Part shown: in pieces, positions 16,111 through 24,572 of the stretch
How the letters are laid out: the number at the start of each line of letters is the position of its first letter
Numbering within the stretch: position 1 is the first letter of the stretch
Origin: Candidatus Methylomirabilis sp.
GTDB lineage: Bacteria > Muiribacteriota > Ozemobacteria > Ozemobacterales > Ozemobacteraceae
Direction of reading: 5' to 3'
Length of the DNA: 33,063 nucleotides
Assembly (NCBI GenBank): GCA_020722725.1
Contig: DYKG01000038.1
Coordinates: 1-33,063, forward strand
Notes under the pieces: model-generated
What the model saw: only the letters and a program-made list of their open reading frames with translations
The model's database searches: none
Told to the model about the DNA's origin: nothing
Program-made: the position numbers and the translations under genes

Positions 16111-17137
16111 CGGTCTGGCGGTTCGCCTCGGCAACTTTGAACTGAGTGCGGCTTCCTTCAATGTCGGAAAAGGCGACTATTTTATCTTGCTCGGCGAGTC
16201 TGGCGCCGGCAAAACAGTAATGCTTGAGCTAATCGCCGGGCTTATAGAACCAGATCAGGGAAAAATCTTTCTCGACACATTCGATCTCAGCAATGTTCCA
16301 ATCCAGAAACGTGATCTGGGGCTTGTTTATCAGGATCACGCCCTTTTTCCGCATATGACTGTCAGACAAAACATTGGTTATTCCCTGCCTGATAAGCAAA
16401 AATCGCAAGTTGAAGAGCTTGCCGGCCAGGTTGGGGCCGAATCTCTGCTTGATCGCTGGCCAGCAACCCTATCGCCTGGCGAGTCTCAAAGAGTAGCTCT
16501 GGCTCGCACTCTCGCCCGACGCCCAAAAGTGTTGATGCTTGACGAACCGCTGGCCTCGCTCGACACTCCCTCAAAAGCAGGCATTCGCTCACTTCTTCGT
16601 CATATAAATGCTGCTGGTCAGACAATAATTCACGTTACCCACGACTTTGAAGAAGCGGTCGCCCTTGCAAACCGGGTGGCCGTAATTGAAAAGGGCCGCG
16701 TTGTTCAAGTTGGCACCCCTGAAGATGTATTTCATTCCCCCAGATATCAATTTGTCGCCAGTTTTGTCGGTATAAAAAACTTTTTCCGTGGTAAAACCGA
16801 GATTCAGGGTGATAGCCATTTTTTTCACGCCGGGCAGGCGGTATTTGCGGTTTCGCCATGTGTTATCGGTAGTGGCTCAATCATTTTTGCCAGCGAAGCC
16901 GTAACTCTTTCACCTGATAAACCCCATGGCAGCGCCAGAAACTCCTTCCCCGGAACAGTGGCAGAAATAGAGCCCGTCCCGAATGGCTTCGAAGTCTCTG
17001 TCGATATCGGCGTCAGAATTTTTTCGCTGATTTCGCGGGTTTCGTTTGAAGAAATGGGTCTCGCAACCGGCAAAAAGGTCTGGGCCAGCTTTAAAGCTTC
17101 AGCAATTCGCTTTATTCCTGACGGAGAAACCTCATGA
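16097..17137 (+). CDS. wtpC: WtpC-type ABC transporter ATPase
   Basis: A 346-residue nucleotide-binding subunit. I chose the ATG at 16097 because MLKIDGLAVRLGNFEL is the expected start; a longer frame opens at 16052. Walker A is GESGAGKT (33-40), the Q-loop lies in VYQDHALFPHMTV, the signature is LSPGESQRVALARTLA (Pro in place of the first Gly of LSGGQ), Walker B is VLMLDEPLASLD, and the H-loop is VTHDFEEAV. The C-terminal 110 residues are a TOBE/MOP-type oxyanion-sensing domain (FPGTVAEIEPVPNGFEVSVD). It overlaps wtpB by 14 bases and the next gene by four (ATGA), so all are translated together. Confidence 0.85.
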   Translation: MLKIDGLAVRLGNFELSAASFNVGKGDYFILLGESGAGKTVMLELIAGLIEPDQGKIFLDTFDLSNVPIQKRDLGLVYQDHALFPHMTVRQNIGYSLPDKQKSQVEELAGQVGAESLLDRWPATLSPGESQRVALARTLARRPKVLMLDEPLASLDTPSKAGIRSLLRHINAAGQTIIHVTHDFEEAVALANRVAVIEKGRVVQVGTPEDVFHSPRYQFVASFVGIKNFFRGKTEIQGDSHFFHAGQAVFAVSPCVIGSGSIIFASEAVTLSPDKPHGSARNSFPGTVAEIEPVPNGFEVSVDIGVRIFSLISRVSFEEMGLATGKKVWASFKASAIRFIPDGETS

Positions 17138-18258
17138 TAGAAGTTGCCAACATGCTCATTCTCGGTGCCGCCAGCCGCAATGTCGGCAAGACAGAATTTG
17201 CCTGCGCCTTGATCCGGCGCCATTCAAACACCCAGAATGTCATTGCCGTCAAAATCACCACAGTTAAAGAACGTGACGGAAAATGCCCGCGTGGCGGCCA
17301 GGGATGCGGTGTATGCAGTTCATTAAAGGGAAATTTCTGCCTCACCGAAGAAACGGTCACTGGAAACGGCAAAGATACATCGCGCATGAAAGAAGCTGGT
17401 GCCCGGCGCGTTCTTTGGCTGAGAGTTTTATATGATCATATTGAAGAAGGCATTAAGGCTTTGTTGCAAGAAATTCCGGTCGATGCCTGTGTAATTTGTG
17501 AATCAAACTCGGCACGACTGGCTATTGAGCCTGGGGCATTTCTGGTAATAAGAGAGGCGAGATCTGCTGCAACCAAAGATTCGTGCGCCGCCGTTCTTGA
17601 ACAAGCCGACCGACAACTGCAGTTTTTTGGCGACCATTGGGATTTTGCGCCGGAAAGATGTCATTTTGCCTCGGGACGCTGGTCAGTGGCAATTGCGGCA
17701 TCGGGTGCCGTGCTGGCTGGTGGCCGGAGTCGAAGAATGGGCCAGGACAAAAGCTTGCTGCAGATAAATGGAATTACCATGCTCGAGCATATTATCAGGC
17801 AGGTTCAGCCTGAGGTCGAAGAAATGCTGATTGGCGCCAATGACCCGGTTAAATACAGCTTTACCGGCCTGCCGGTAATCACCGACGAACAACATGATAT
17901 GGGGCCTCTCATGGGCATACTTTCATGTCTTCAGGGCGCACACCACGATAGGGTCTTCGTCACAGCCTGTGACATCCCTCAAATTCCAAAAACCTTGATT
18001 CGAAGAATGTTGCGAATGGCTATGGATAAAGATATAGTAATGGCTGTTGATAATGCTGGCCGCCACGAACCTCTTCTGGCTGTCTATTCGCGGCGGCTGA
18101 TTCCTGCAGCCCGGGCAATCCTGGATCGCGGCGGCAGAAGAATTGTTGAACTTTTCAATGAACCCGATATCCGGGTTGCCTTTGTCTCTCTACCTCCTGG
18201 AGACTGGTATCAAAACATTAATTCGCCTGAAGACTACCAGAAGATTAACCGAAAATGA
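17134..18258 (+). CDS. mobA: P-loop (MobB-like, Cys4) domain fused to MobA
   Basis: A 374-residue two-domain protein. Residues 1-185 form a P-loop NTPase domain with GAASRNVGKT (11-20), unlike the usual GxxGxGKT, and then four Cys within 19 residues (Cys51, 58, 61 and 69, in CPRGGQGCGVCSS and NFCL) that could bind zinc or an iron-sulfur cluster. Residues 188-374 are MobA, the molybdenum-cofactor guanylyltransferase: LAGGRSRRMGQDKSLL (194-209) binds GTP, and Asp280 in TACDIPQIP is the metal-binding aspartate. MobA adds GMP to the cofactor to give MGD, which formate dehydrogenase needs. The N-terminal part takes the place of MobB, but its order and Cys motif differ from ordinary MobA-MobB fusions. 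It overlaps both neighbours by ATGA. Confidence 0.82.
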   Translation: MIEVANMLILGAASRNVGKTEFACALIRRHSNTQNVIAVKITTVKERDGKCPRGGQGCGVCSSLKGNFCLTEETVTGNGKDTSRMKEAGARRVLWLRVLYDHIEEGIKALLQEIPVDACVICESNSARLAIEPGAFLVIREARSAATKDSCAAVLEQADRQLQFFGDHWDFAPERCHFASGRWSVAIAASGAVLAGGRSRRMGQDKSLLQINGITMLEHIIRQVQPEVEEMLIGANDPVKYSFTGLPVITDEQHDMGPLMGILSCLQGAHHDRVFVTACDIPQIPKTLIRRMLRMAMDKDIVMAVDNAGRHEPLLAVYSRRLIPAARAILDRGGRRIVELFNEPDIRVAFVSLPPGDWYQNINSPEDYQKINRK

Positions 18259-19436
18259 TTACATACGACGAAGCAAAATCACTGATGCTGAAAGCTGCCA
18301 CACTGCTTCCGGCAGAAAATATCGCCCTTGAGGCCGCTGTTGGCAGAATTCTCGCAGAAAACATTCATTCTGACCTTGATATGCCACCTTTTGACAAATC
18401 GGCCATGGATGGCTACGCCTGTCGCCGGGAAGATCTTGCAAGTGGCCGACTGACAATTATTGAAGAGGTTCCGGCCGGAGCCTGGCCTAAAAAAATCATC
18501 AACCGGGGAACCTGTGCAAGAATTTTTACCGGTGCCCCGGTCCCAAAAGGTGCCGACTGCGTCTTAATGCAGGAATATACCGAAAGAGATGGCAACAGCC
18601 TGCGCATAATAAAAAGCGACACTGCAGACCATATCTGCCGCAAAGCAGAAGACATCTGCAACGGCGACCTTGTAATTGAACGGGGTGAGCGCATTACCCC
18701 GGCACACATCGCGGTTATGGCAAGTGTTGGGGCAACGTTCCCAAAGGTCGCCCGTCAGCCAAGGGTTGCTATTTTTGCCACCGGCAGTGAACTCGTAGAC
18801 CCCTCGATTTGCCCAGGGCCAGCCCAGATACGCAACAGCAACAGCTGGCAACTTTCCGCCCAGGTTCGCTCAATGGGAGCCATTGCCAGCAACTTTGGCA
18901 TTCTCTCAGACAAAGAAGAAGTCATTGTTGAAGCCCTCGAAAGGGCCATGCAGTCAGCTGACCTGTTACTTCTTTCTGGTGGAGTTTCAACCGGAGATTA
19001 TGATCTGGTGCCTGGAATTCTCAAAAAGCTTGGTTTTAAGTTTGCCTTTCAGAGTGTTGCGGTACAGCCCGGTCGCCCCACTGTTTTCGGGCAAAATGCT
19101 TCTCATTATTGCTGCGGTCTGCCAGGAAACCCTATCGCTGCATTCGTCATCATGGAAATGCTGGTAAAACCATTTATCTATTGCCTGATGGGCCATAATC
19201 ATAAGCCGCTGGTAGTTGAAGCCTGCATTAACAAACCCATGGAGCGCAAAAAAGGGCAACGTCAGGCGTGCATCCCGGTCCGTTTTATTGCGCCTGGCCA
19301 GGTTGAGCCCCTTCCCTACCACGGGCCTGCTCACATCAATACCATGACAAGGGCTGAAGGTCTTATCATCAGCCAATTCGGCGCATTCAGTCTCAACCCG
19401 GGCGACAAGGTTCTAGTAAGATCATTCGCAATCTGA
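18255..19436 (+). CDS. moeA: MoeA, molybdopterin molybdenumtransferase
   Basis: A 393-residue enzyme of normal MoeA length. Conserved parts are in order: DMPPFDKSAMDGYA near the start, FTGAPVPKGADCVLMQE, the MoCF domain with FATGSELVD, IRNSNSWQLSAQVRSMGA, LLLSGGVSTGDYDLVP, VAVQPGRPTVFG and GLPGNPIAAFV, and a C-terminal beta domain. MoeA inserts molybdate (or tungstate) into adenylylated molybdopterin, the step before MobA acts. It is the last gene of the run and overlaps mobA by ATGA. No clear terminator follows directly. Confidence 0.93.
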   Translation: MITYDEAKSLMLKAATLLPAENIALEAAVGRILAENIHSDLDMPPFDKSAMDGYACRREDLASGRLTIIEEVPAGAWPKKIINRGTCARIFTGAPVPKGADCVLMQEYTERDGNSLRIIKSDTADHICRKAEDICNGDLVIERGERITPAHIAVMASVGATFPKVARQPRVAIFATGSELVDPSICPGPAQIRNSNSWQLSAQVRSMGAIASNFGILSDKEEVIVEALERAMQSADLLLLSGGVSTGDYDLVPGILKKLGFKFAFQSVAVQPGRPTVFGQNASHYCCGLPGNPIAAFVIMEMLVKPFIYCLMGHNHKPLVVEACINKPMERKKGQRQACIPVRFIAPGQVEPLPYHGPAHINTMTRAEGLIISQFGAFSLNPGDKVLVRSFAI

Positions 19437-19449
19437 TGACTGTTTTGCA

Positions 19450-19533
19450 TGCCTGAAATTACCCGCCAGCTATCACCCGCTCAGGAAGCTAGCAAGGTCA
19501 GGTCTCCCCGAAATTAATTTCCATTCTCAGGCA
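19450..19533. repeat. Weak inverted repeat downstream of moeA
   Basis: TGCCTGA (19450-19456) and TCAGGCA (19527-19533) form a seven-base inverted repeat that encloses 70 bases, just outside the end of the decayed IS630 copy. It might be the 3' fold of the operon transcript or a trace of an insertion. With only seven paired bases it may be chance. Confidence 0.25.
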
Positions 19534-19539
19534 CATTTA

Positions 19540-19945
19540 ATACCAATCACATTTAATTCGTTTGTGGCAGCCAGTAAGTATTACAGACCGAGGTTAGAAG
19601 CTCATCGGTTAATTTGTTCCAAGCAGCAACCCCGGCCTGAAATAGGTTTTCGACATCAGAAAACACGCTGTTGCCAAAATAGTGAGTCTTGATCCATTGC
19701 CAGACTCTTTCAACCGGGTTTAATTCCAGAGAATATGGTTCGAGTCGGAAAATGCTGATGTTGTCCGGAACCTTCAGGGTTTTCGCCTTGTGGAAGCCTG
19801 CTTGATCCTAAACCAGAAGAACATGAACGTCCTGGGGAATAGCATGGCTGATCAATTGAAGGTGCTCATTTACAACTGAAGTATCAAGATCTTCAAATAT
19901 CATGCCAACGTGCTGGCCTGTCATGGTGTTTACAGTGTCGAGCAC
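19540..19945 (-). mobile_element. Decayed IS630-family insertion sequence
   Basis: The right end of the element is marked by ATACCAATCACATTTAATTC from 19540, which resembles the ends of the MITE at 15173. The transposase reads on the minus strand toward this end. The opposite end is not recognisable, and the N-terminal half of the transposase is missing, so the copy is truncated. Confidence 0.6.
19553..19945 (-). pseudogene. IS630-family transposase, C-terminal fragment with internal stop
   Basis: Reading the minus strand from 19945, a 131-codon frame gives NTMTGQHVGMIFEDLDTS, then DQAGFHKAKTLKVPDNISIF, RLEPYSLELNPVERVWQWIK and ends with TYWLPQTN. This is the C-terminal catalytic half of an IS630/Tc1-type DDE transposase; DQAGFHK and YSxELNPVERVW hold the second Asp and the last acidic residue. 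A TAG at 19808-19810 interrupts the frame just before DQAG, where a Trp or similar codon is expected. The usual YSPELNP reads YSLELNP. It cannot encode an active enzyme. Upstream sequence to about 19980 contains no matching N-terminal domain. Confidence 0.75.
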
Positions 19946-20146
19946 CCCAGTTCAAAAACTCAAGTGTGTCATGTTGGGGAATGTCCATAACATACCTCTA
20001 CAAATGGAATGAAACTTTGTTGGCATAGATTTGTAAAAAGTACAATAAGAGTACGAACAGATTTTTTGGGAATGTTATCACACAAACTGCTGTACACCCA
20101 CTATGTGAAACGCGGCGCCAAAATCGTCTGAGTCTGACAGCTCAAA
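19946..20146. other. Gap between IS remnant and terminator
   Basis: No gene is supported. On the plus strand a short frame ending at 20131 reads MLSHKLLYTHYVKRGAKIV and runs directly into the terminator at 20147, so it may be the surviving tail of a lost gene whose front was removed with the insertion sequence. I do not recognise it. Confidence 0.3.
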
Positions 20147-20173
20147 AGCCCCTGGTCTCCAGGGGCTTTTTTT
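20147..20173 (+). terminator. Rho-independent terminator
   Basis: A perfect nine-base stem, AGCCCCTGG-TCT-CCAGGGGCT, followed by a run of seven T. This is a textbook terminator on the plus strand. It probably ends transcripts of the formate dehydrogenase/molybdenum operon or of the lost gene just before it. Confidence 0.9.
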
Positions 20174-20277
20174 ATACTGATTTTTGCAAATTTTAAATGA
20201 ATGTTATATAGTTTCGTTATTACAAAAATTTACATTTTTTCAAAATTACTCATTCTTTTTTCAATTGGAATTTTAAA

Positions 20278-21051
20278 ATGAAATTATCAGAATTTTTTCT
20301 TGTTTTTCTTTTTTCCGTTGTATTGGCATGCCCGATTGTCAAAGCCCGGCATGCCGACATTGAAATGTCTTTTGATTCGCCTTCATCGGCAAGTGCGTCT
20401 GAAAGCAAGATGATTAAATCACACGAAAAATTTAAGCAGCAGAAAAAATTGATTGTTGAGCTCTTTTCATGCGTCGACGAATATGAATTCCACTTCCGCG
20501 AAATGAAATATCTCAATGTTCTCGGCAAGTTGCCAGAGCTGAAAATCAAATTTTCCCGTGCTCAGAATATTTACCGTCGCTACGAAGCCAGAATGAACGA
20601 GCAGTTGAAAATCATGGGCAGCCTGTATTTCTCCCGTTATCAATTATTCACGGGTCTTGGCGAAGTTCTGAAAAACCTTCGCCTTGACAGCGGCTTTAGA
20701 GCTGCCCTGATGCGCTCGGGCACCGTAGTTCTCAACAACTACAGCGAACTTCTTGAATACCTGAAAACCAGCCCGGTTCTTAAAACCCAGGAATTGAACG
20801 ATCTGAAACTGAAAATCGCCAATGTTTCTCGACGAAATCAAAAATACAAGATTACCTCAAAATACTTCGAATTGGATGACAACAAAATTCCTGCCGGAGA
20901 ACAGCTTATGGTTCTTGAAATCAAGGGAAACCGCGCCCTGGTTTTGTACATGGGGCCCACCATGACCAACAGCCAGATCGAGGGCTGGGTCAATCTTCGC
21001 GACCTGGAAAAAAGAACAAGCTGGGTAAATTCCAATAAAGATTTCTACTGA
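20278..21051 (+). CDS. Secreted protein with helical core and SH3-like C-terminus
   Basis: A 257-residue exported protein with a signal peptide (FFLVFLFSVVLACPIVKA). A low-complexity Ser/Ala stretch (SSASASES) follows. Residues 55-175 are rich in charged helices (FKQQKKLIVELFSCVDEYEF and similar), and the last 65 residues (KYKITSKYFELDDNKIPAGE through EGWVNLRDLEKRTSW) have the strand pattern and GWV turn of bacterial SH3-like domains, which often bind cell wall or peptides. I do not recognise a named family. Another short secreted protein follows 59 bases downstream on the same strand, so they may act together. Confidence 0.7.
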   Translation: MKLSEFFLVFLFSVVLACPIVKARHADIEMSFDSPSSASASESKMIKSHEKFKQQKKLIVELFSCVDEYEFHFREMKYLNVLGKLPELKIKFSRAQNIYRRYEARMNEQLKIMGSLYFSRYQLFTGLGEVLKNLRLDSGFRAALMRSGTVVLNNYSELLEYLKTSPVLKTQELNDLKLKIANVSRRNQKYKITSKYFELDDNKIPAGEQLMVLEIKGNRALVLYMGPTMTNSQIEGWVNLRDLEKRTSWVNSNKDFY

Positions 21052-21110
21052 CCTTCACATCTCCCTGTATAATTCTTATAATTCAAGTATACCGTCTGAC
21101 GGAGGGATGT

Positions 21111-21635
21111 ATGAAAAAGCTGATTTGCCTGATCGCCTTGATTAGTTTTATTGCTTCAAGCCCGCTGCTGGCTTTCGATGAAAGTAAATTCACCTCGCTT
21201 CTGAAGAGGCTTGACAGGGTTGCTGTTCCTGTAACCGCCAACATGGGAAAAACCAGCGCAATGTCTGGTGCCAAAGGCCAGCCTGGTCAGGCCAACGGCG
21301 ATTTCGTATGGCTCAAAGCCGAAGAAATCAACAAGCAGATCGAATTCATGATTCAGGGCATTGAAACCGCCAAAGGTGTTGCAACTGCTCTTGCAATCAT
21401 TGTTAATCTTTATAACAGCAATCAGATTTCAGTTGAGGTAGCTCTGACCGCCGTGCAGGTCCTAAAAGTTCGAGCGGTTTTCATGAAAGTTTTTGTAACC
21501 AATGGCCAGTCTGACCTTGAAGTAATGATCAACATTCTTCAGGAACACGAAGACGAATTCGGCAAGCAGGTCGCCCAAAAAACACAGGCAAGCGCTGGAA
21601 TCAACGGGCGCATCAACAACGCTACCCAAAAATAA
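21111..21635 (+). CDS. Small secreted protein of unknown function
   Basis: A 174-residue protein with a clear signal peptide (LICLIALISFIASSPLLA then FDESKF). The mature part has a Gly/Gln-rich patch (SGAKGQPGQANGDF) and then mostly helices: EEINKQIEFMIQGIETAKGV, VEVALTAVQVLKVRAVFMK and a final acidic helix (LEVMINILQEHEDEFGKQ). There are no Cys in the mature protein. GGAGG at 21101-21105 is five bases from the ATG. A strong terminator follows, so it is the end of its transcript. I do not recognise a family. Confidence 0.7.
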   Translation: MKKLICLIALISFIASSPLLAFDESKFTSLLKRLDRVAVPVTANMGKTSAMSGAKGQPGQANGDFVWLKAEEINKQIEFMIQGIETAKGVATALAIIVNLYNSNQISVEVALTAVQVLKVRAVFMKVFVTNGQSDLEVMINILQEHEDEFGKQVAQKTQASAGINGRINNATQK

Positions 21636-21648
21636 TTCAGATTTTTAA

Positions 21649-21684
21649 AAGGTCTGTCGGGAACTGCCCGACAGACCTTTTTTA
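21649..21684. terminator. Bidirectional terminator
   Basis: A perfect 13-base stem, AAGGTCTGTCGGG (21649-21661) with CCCGACAGACCTT (21667-21679), has a five-base loop and a T run on the plus strand. On the minus strand the stem is followed by TTTTAAAAAT, so it may also serve glmS coming from the other side. Confidence 0.9.
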
Positions 21685-21709
21685 TTTTACAAAATGTCCG
21701 TTTCTGACC

Positions 21710-21787
21710 GGTCATTTCGACCCATAAAATGGGCTCAATGACAACACTTTTACGGTTGCTGAGCCCATGCAATGGGTCAAAGCGACC
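21710..21787. repeat. Nested palindrome with two alternative folds
   Basis: GACCCAT-AAA-ATGGGCTCA (21719-21737) is mirrored by TGAGCCCAT-GCA-ATGGGTC (21760-21778) around a 22-base centre. The arms pair with each other, and outer GGTC/GACC bases extend the stem to 21710-21787 with some mismatches. Each arm also contains its own small palindrome (CCCAT-N3-ATGGG), so one long stem or two short hairpins can form. It lies between the 3' ends of two convergent genes. Confidence 0.7.
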
Positions 21788-21833
21788 AGGGCACCAAAAA
21801 TGTAATGCAATTTTTATTAGTGAATAGTTGTGG

Positions 21834-24412
21834 TTAATCGACGGTTATTGATTTGCTGACATTCTTGGGAACGTCTGGGTGAACTCCGTGGTTGATTATT
21901 TCAAGCCGGTTCAGAAACTCCATCTTCTTCAGGCTCATGTTCAAAGCCAGAAGCTGCAACACCACCGAAATTGAAAAGATCGGCAAAATGATTGAATCGG
22001 TGCGTGGCAAAGTTATGTAACCGTGCCGGTAGGGAAACACCGACGAAGGCGCTACAGAAACCGCTTCCCGCAGGTCGTTATTATCTTCGGCAATCAGATA
22101 TACATTTGCTCCGCGAATTTTGTGGGTGTTGATCTGGGAAATGGTCAGGTTTATATCAAGTTCTCGCGGAGTGGTAATGAACAAAGCGGGTAATTGTCAT
22201 AAAGACTTGCAAACAGATCATAATTTTCAAAAACCTGATGGAAAATTTCATTCTCTTCTTTGCTCAAATAGTGGGACGGCAGATCTTTCAGGGCATATTC
22301 AGAAATTGCCTTGAACATGCGTAGCAAACCGCGGGGTTTCATTTCCTGCGCTTCTTTTCTTTCAAGAATGAAATTGAGAACCTCTTCGTAGCGCTGCATC
22401 AGAACCGCAATTGAATCCAGCCCGAAGATTGTGTTTACGCCGAGAATGGTATTGGGGCCATGTTTAAATTCAGAACCCTCAAATCCTTCGGTGTGATTCA
22501 GCACAATTTCCCGGATCTTCAAGGCGCCTTCTTTGGCGATTCCAAGAATTCGGGTGGCAAGAATATGCATGCTGGGCCGCAGATATAGGTCTGATGAAAT
22601 TGCATCAATATCCTGCCTGGTCGTTTTAATCGTTCGATCGATCAGCTCAGGAATTCGCCGCATTTCATCAAGATGGAAGTCTGCATTATTGCCGGGTCTA
22701 AGAAGATGAGCGGCATTTTCTTCAAGGTAGCGACGAACGTTGATGGCAGCCATGTAAAGCACCAGCAACTGATTCAAAAAGCTTTTGGTGGCTGGCACTG
22801 CAATTTCAGGGCCGCAGAAAAGCGGAATAAAAAGATGTGATTTTTCGAGGGCAAGCGTTGAATTGGTATTATTCAGAATGCAGATTCTTTTTATATCCGG
22901 GTAGTTTTCTTCGACAAAATTGAAAACATCAATCAAGTCTTTGGTTTCACCGCTCTGACTGATTCCGATAACCACGTCATTCTGACCAAGAGATTGAGTG
23001 CATTGCGCTCTGAATTCCCCAGGCAGAAGAGGGGTAATTGAAATTCCGGCGATTTCGTTAAAAAACAACGGCGCAGTTTTAGCGGCGTGGAAAGATGTGC
23101 CACAAGCAAGCATATAAACCGAACTCCCCCGTTCCCTTGCGTCGCCAATGATTTTTACGAATTCCTTCATTTTTTCTTCAATCTCTCGAATATTTTCGAG
23201 TTCAAAAATTCCATCAATGAATTTCAGAAGCAAATGAGGGTCACTTTTGATTTTGTTTTCGGCGGCAATCTGGCGCAAGTCTTCGAGAAAAGAAGAAAAG
23301 CTTGATTCGAGCTGAATATTGAGGTCCTCATGATGATTTTGAATGATTAAATCATGTAAACATTTGATTGAAGGTGAATCAAAAAATTCCACCACTCTTT
23401 GCTTCAATTCAACCGGACTGTTTATTCTTGAAAGCTGCTGAATTTCATCTTTGATCGTCTGATAAAGCCCACTCGATTCACTTTCTTTTTCACGCAGAAT
23501 TGAAATAACCTTATCTCCCCCGCAGAACAGGCTGATAAGCTTGGCGGTGTTTTTGATCTGACTGAAAATTTCCTGTTCCATGAAATATTTGAACGGGTGC
23601 TGCAGCTTGGTTTCTTCAACTTTCAACAGACTGCGCTGGGGCTGTAGCTCAATCTCAGACCCATCGCGAATATCAAATGCCGAAAATTCGCCGGCACGGA
23701 AGATTGCAAACTGTTTTTCTTTAATCGGAACCAGAATCTTGGTCAGCAGAAGAACCGACGCCAAGTCTGATGATGCAATGGTGAAATTTCCCACATCCTG
23801 CTTCTGACCCTGCCCCAGATAAAGACTGCTGCCGGCTTTGATTGCAACGACACGGTGTGCAACCGGATCTACGACAACCGCGGCAAAAGAGCCGGTAACC
23901 TTTTTATAAGCTTTGATAACCGCATTTTTCAAAGAATTATAGCGTGTCGAATCATCGGTCTCATCTTTATAGAGAAGTTCTTCAGCAAAATAATGCTCAA
24001 TCGTATGAACCAGCATTTCACCGTCGTTATCGCTTTTAACATCGTGACCCTGAGATATCAGCCATTCTTTCAGCTGGTGGCAGTTGGTAATGTTTCCATT
24101 ATGTGCACCATAAATGTGGGTTTTACATTTAACTTCATGGGGCTGGGCATTGGCCTGGGTAACTACCCCAAAAGTGGCCCATCTGACCTGACCACAGAAA
24201 ATATGCCCCGATAACTTGTCAATTCCCATTTCATAGGCGACTTTACTGGGGGCCCCAACATCTTTGCGAAGAGTGATGTTTCCCTGATGATCCTGAATTA
24301 CACCCCCGGTGGAATCATAGCCTCGATATTCCAGCATTTGAAGAAGTCTGCAGGCAGTTTTTCCGATTTCCGGGCTGTGTTTTTCGCAAATATAACCGAT
24401 CACTCCGCACAT
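21834..24412 (-). pseudogene. glmS: glmS, glucosamine-fructose-6-phosphate aminotransferase, with one frameshift
   Basis: GlmS makes glucosamine-6-phosphate from fructose-6-phosphate and glutamine, the entry to cell-wall amino sugars. The start MCGVIGYICE carries the N-terminal nucleophile Cys2, and EYRGYDSTG, GHIFCGQVRWAT and AHNGNI follow. The first sugar isomerase domain has LACGTSFHAAK (from about residue 434). The second has EGALKIREI and HTEGFEGSEFKHGP, and the end is NVSKSITVD. The frame breaks near residue 740: one frame ends at 22151 and the rest (FITTPRELDINLTISQ onward) continues in another. Adding one base at GGG 22188-22190 restores NYPALFITTPRE. The product would be about 860 residues, some 250 longer than usual, from insertions near residues 300-430 and in the second isomerase domain. 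Sequencing error is a real possibility. Confidence 0.8.
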
Positions 24413-24509
24413 ATACGACCCCTTTGTCAGTATTTTATTCTATTAAATTCTTCAATTCATGGCATGCAATACCAGGTTCATTAACAAATTTGAAGCCGGT
24501 AAAACCATG

Positions 24510-24564
24510 ATTTAAAATAACCGTCTCTTAATCAATTATTGATAAAGAAACGGTTATTTTAAAT
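24510..24564. repeat. 55-base near-perfect palindrome downstream of glnS
   Basis: Two 26-base arms (24510-24535 and 24539-24564) pair with only two mismatches around a three-base TTA loop. The outer 15 base pairs are perfect (ATTTAAAATAACCGT). It starts nine bases beyond the glnS stop codon and lies between glnS and the promoter side of glmS. The minus-strand transcript lacks a T run after the stem, so it is not a standard terminator; the stem base itself is A/T rich. Confidence 0.8.
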
Positions 24565-24572
24565 CCAATGTT

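Noticed and set aside
22861-22872. ATTGGTAT inside glmS as a third IS630-type end
   Set aside because: It lies in conserved coding sequence and has no partner end nearby, so the eight-base match is chance.
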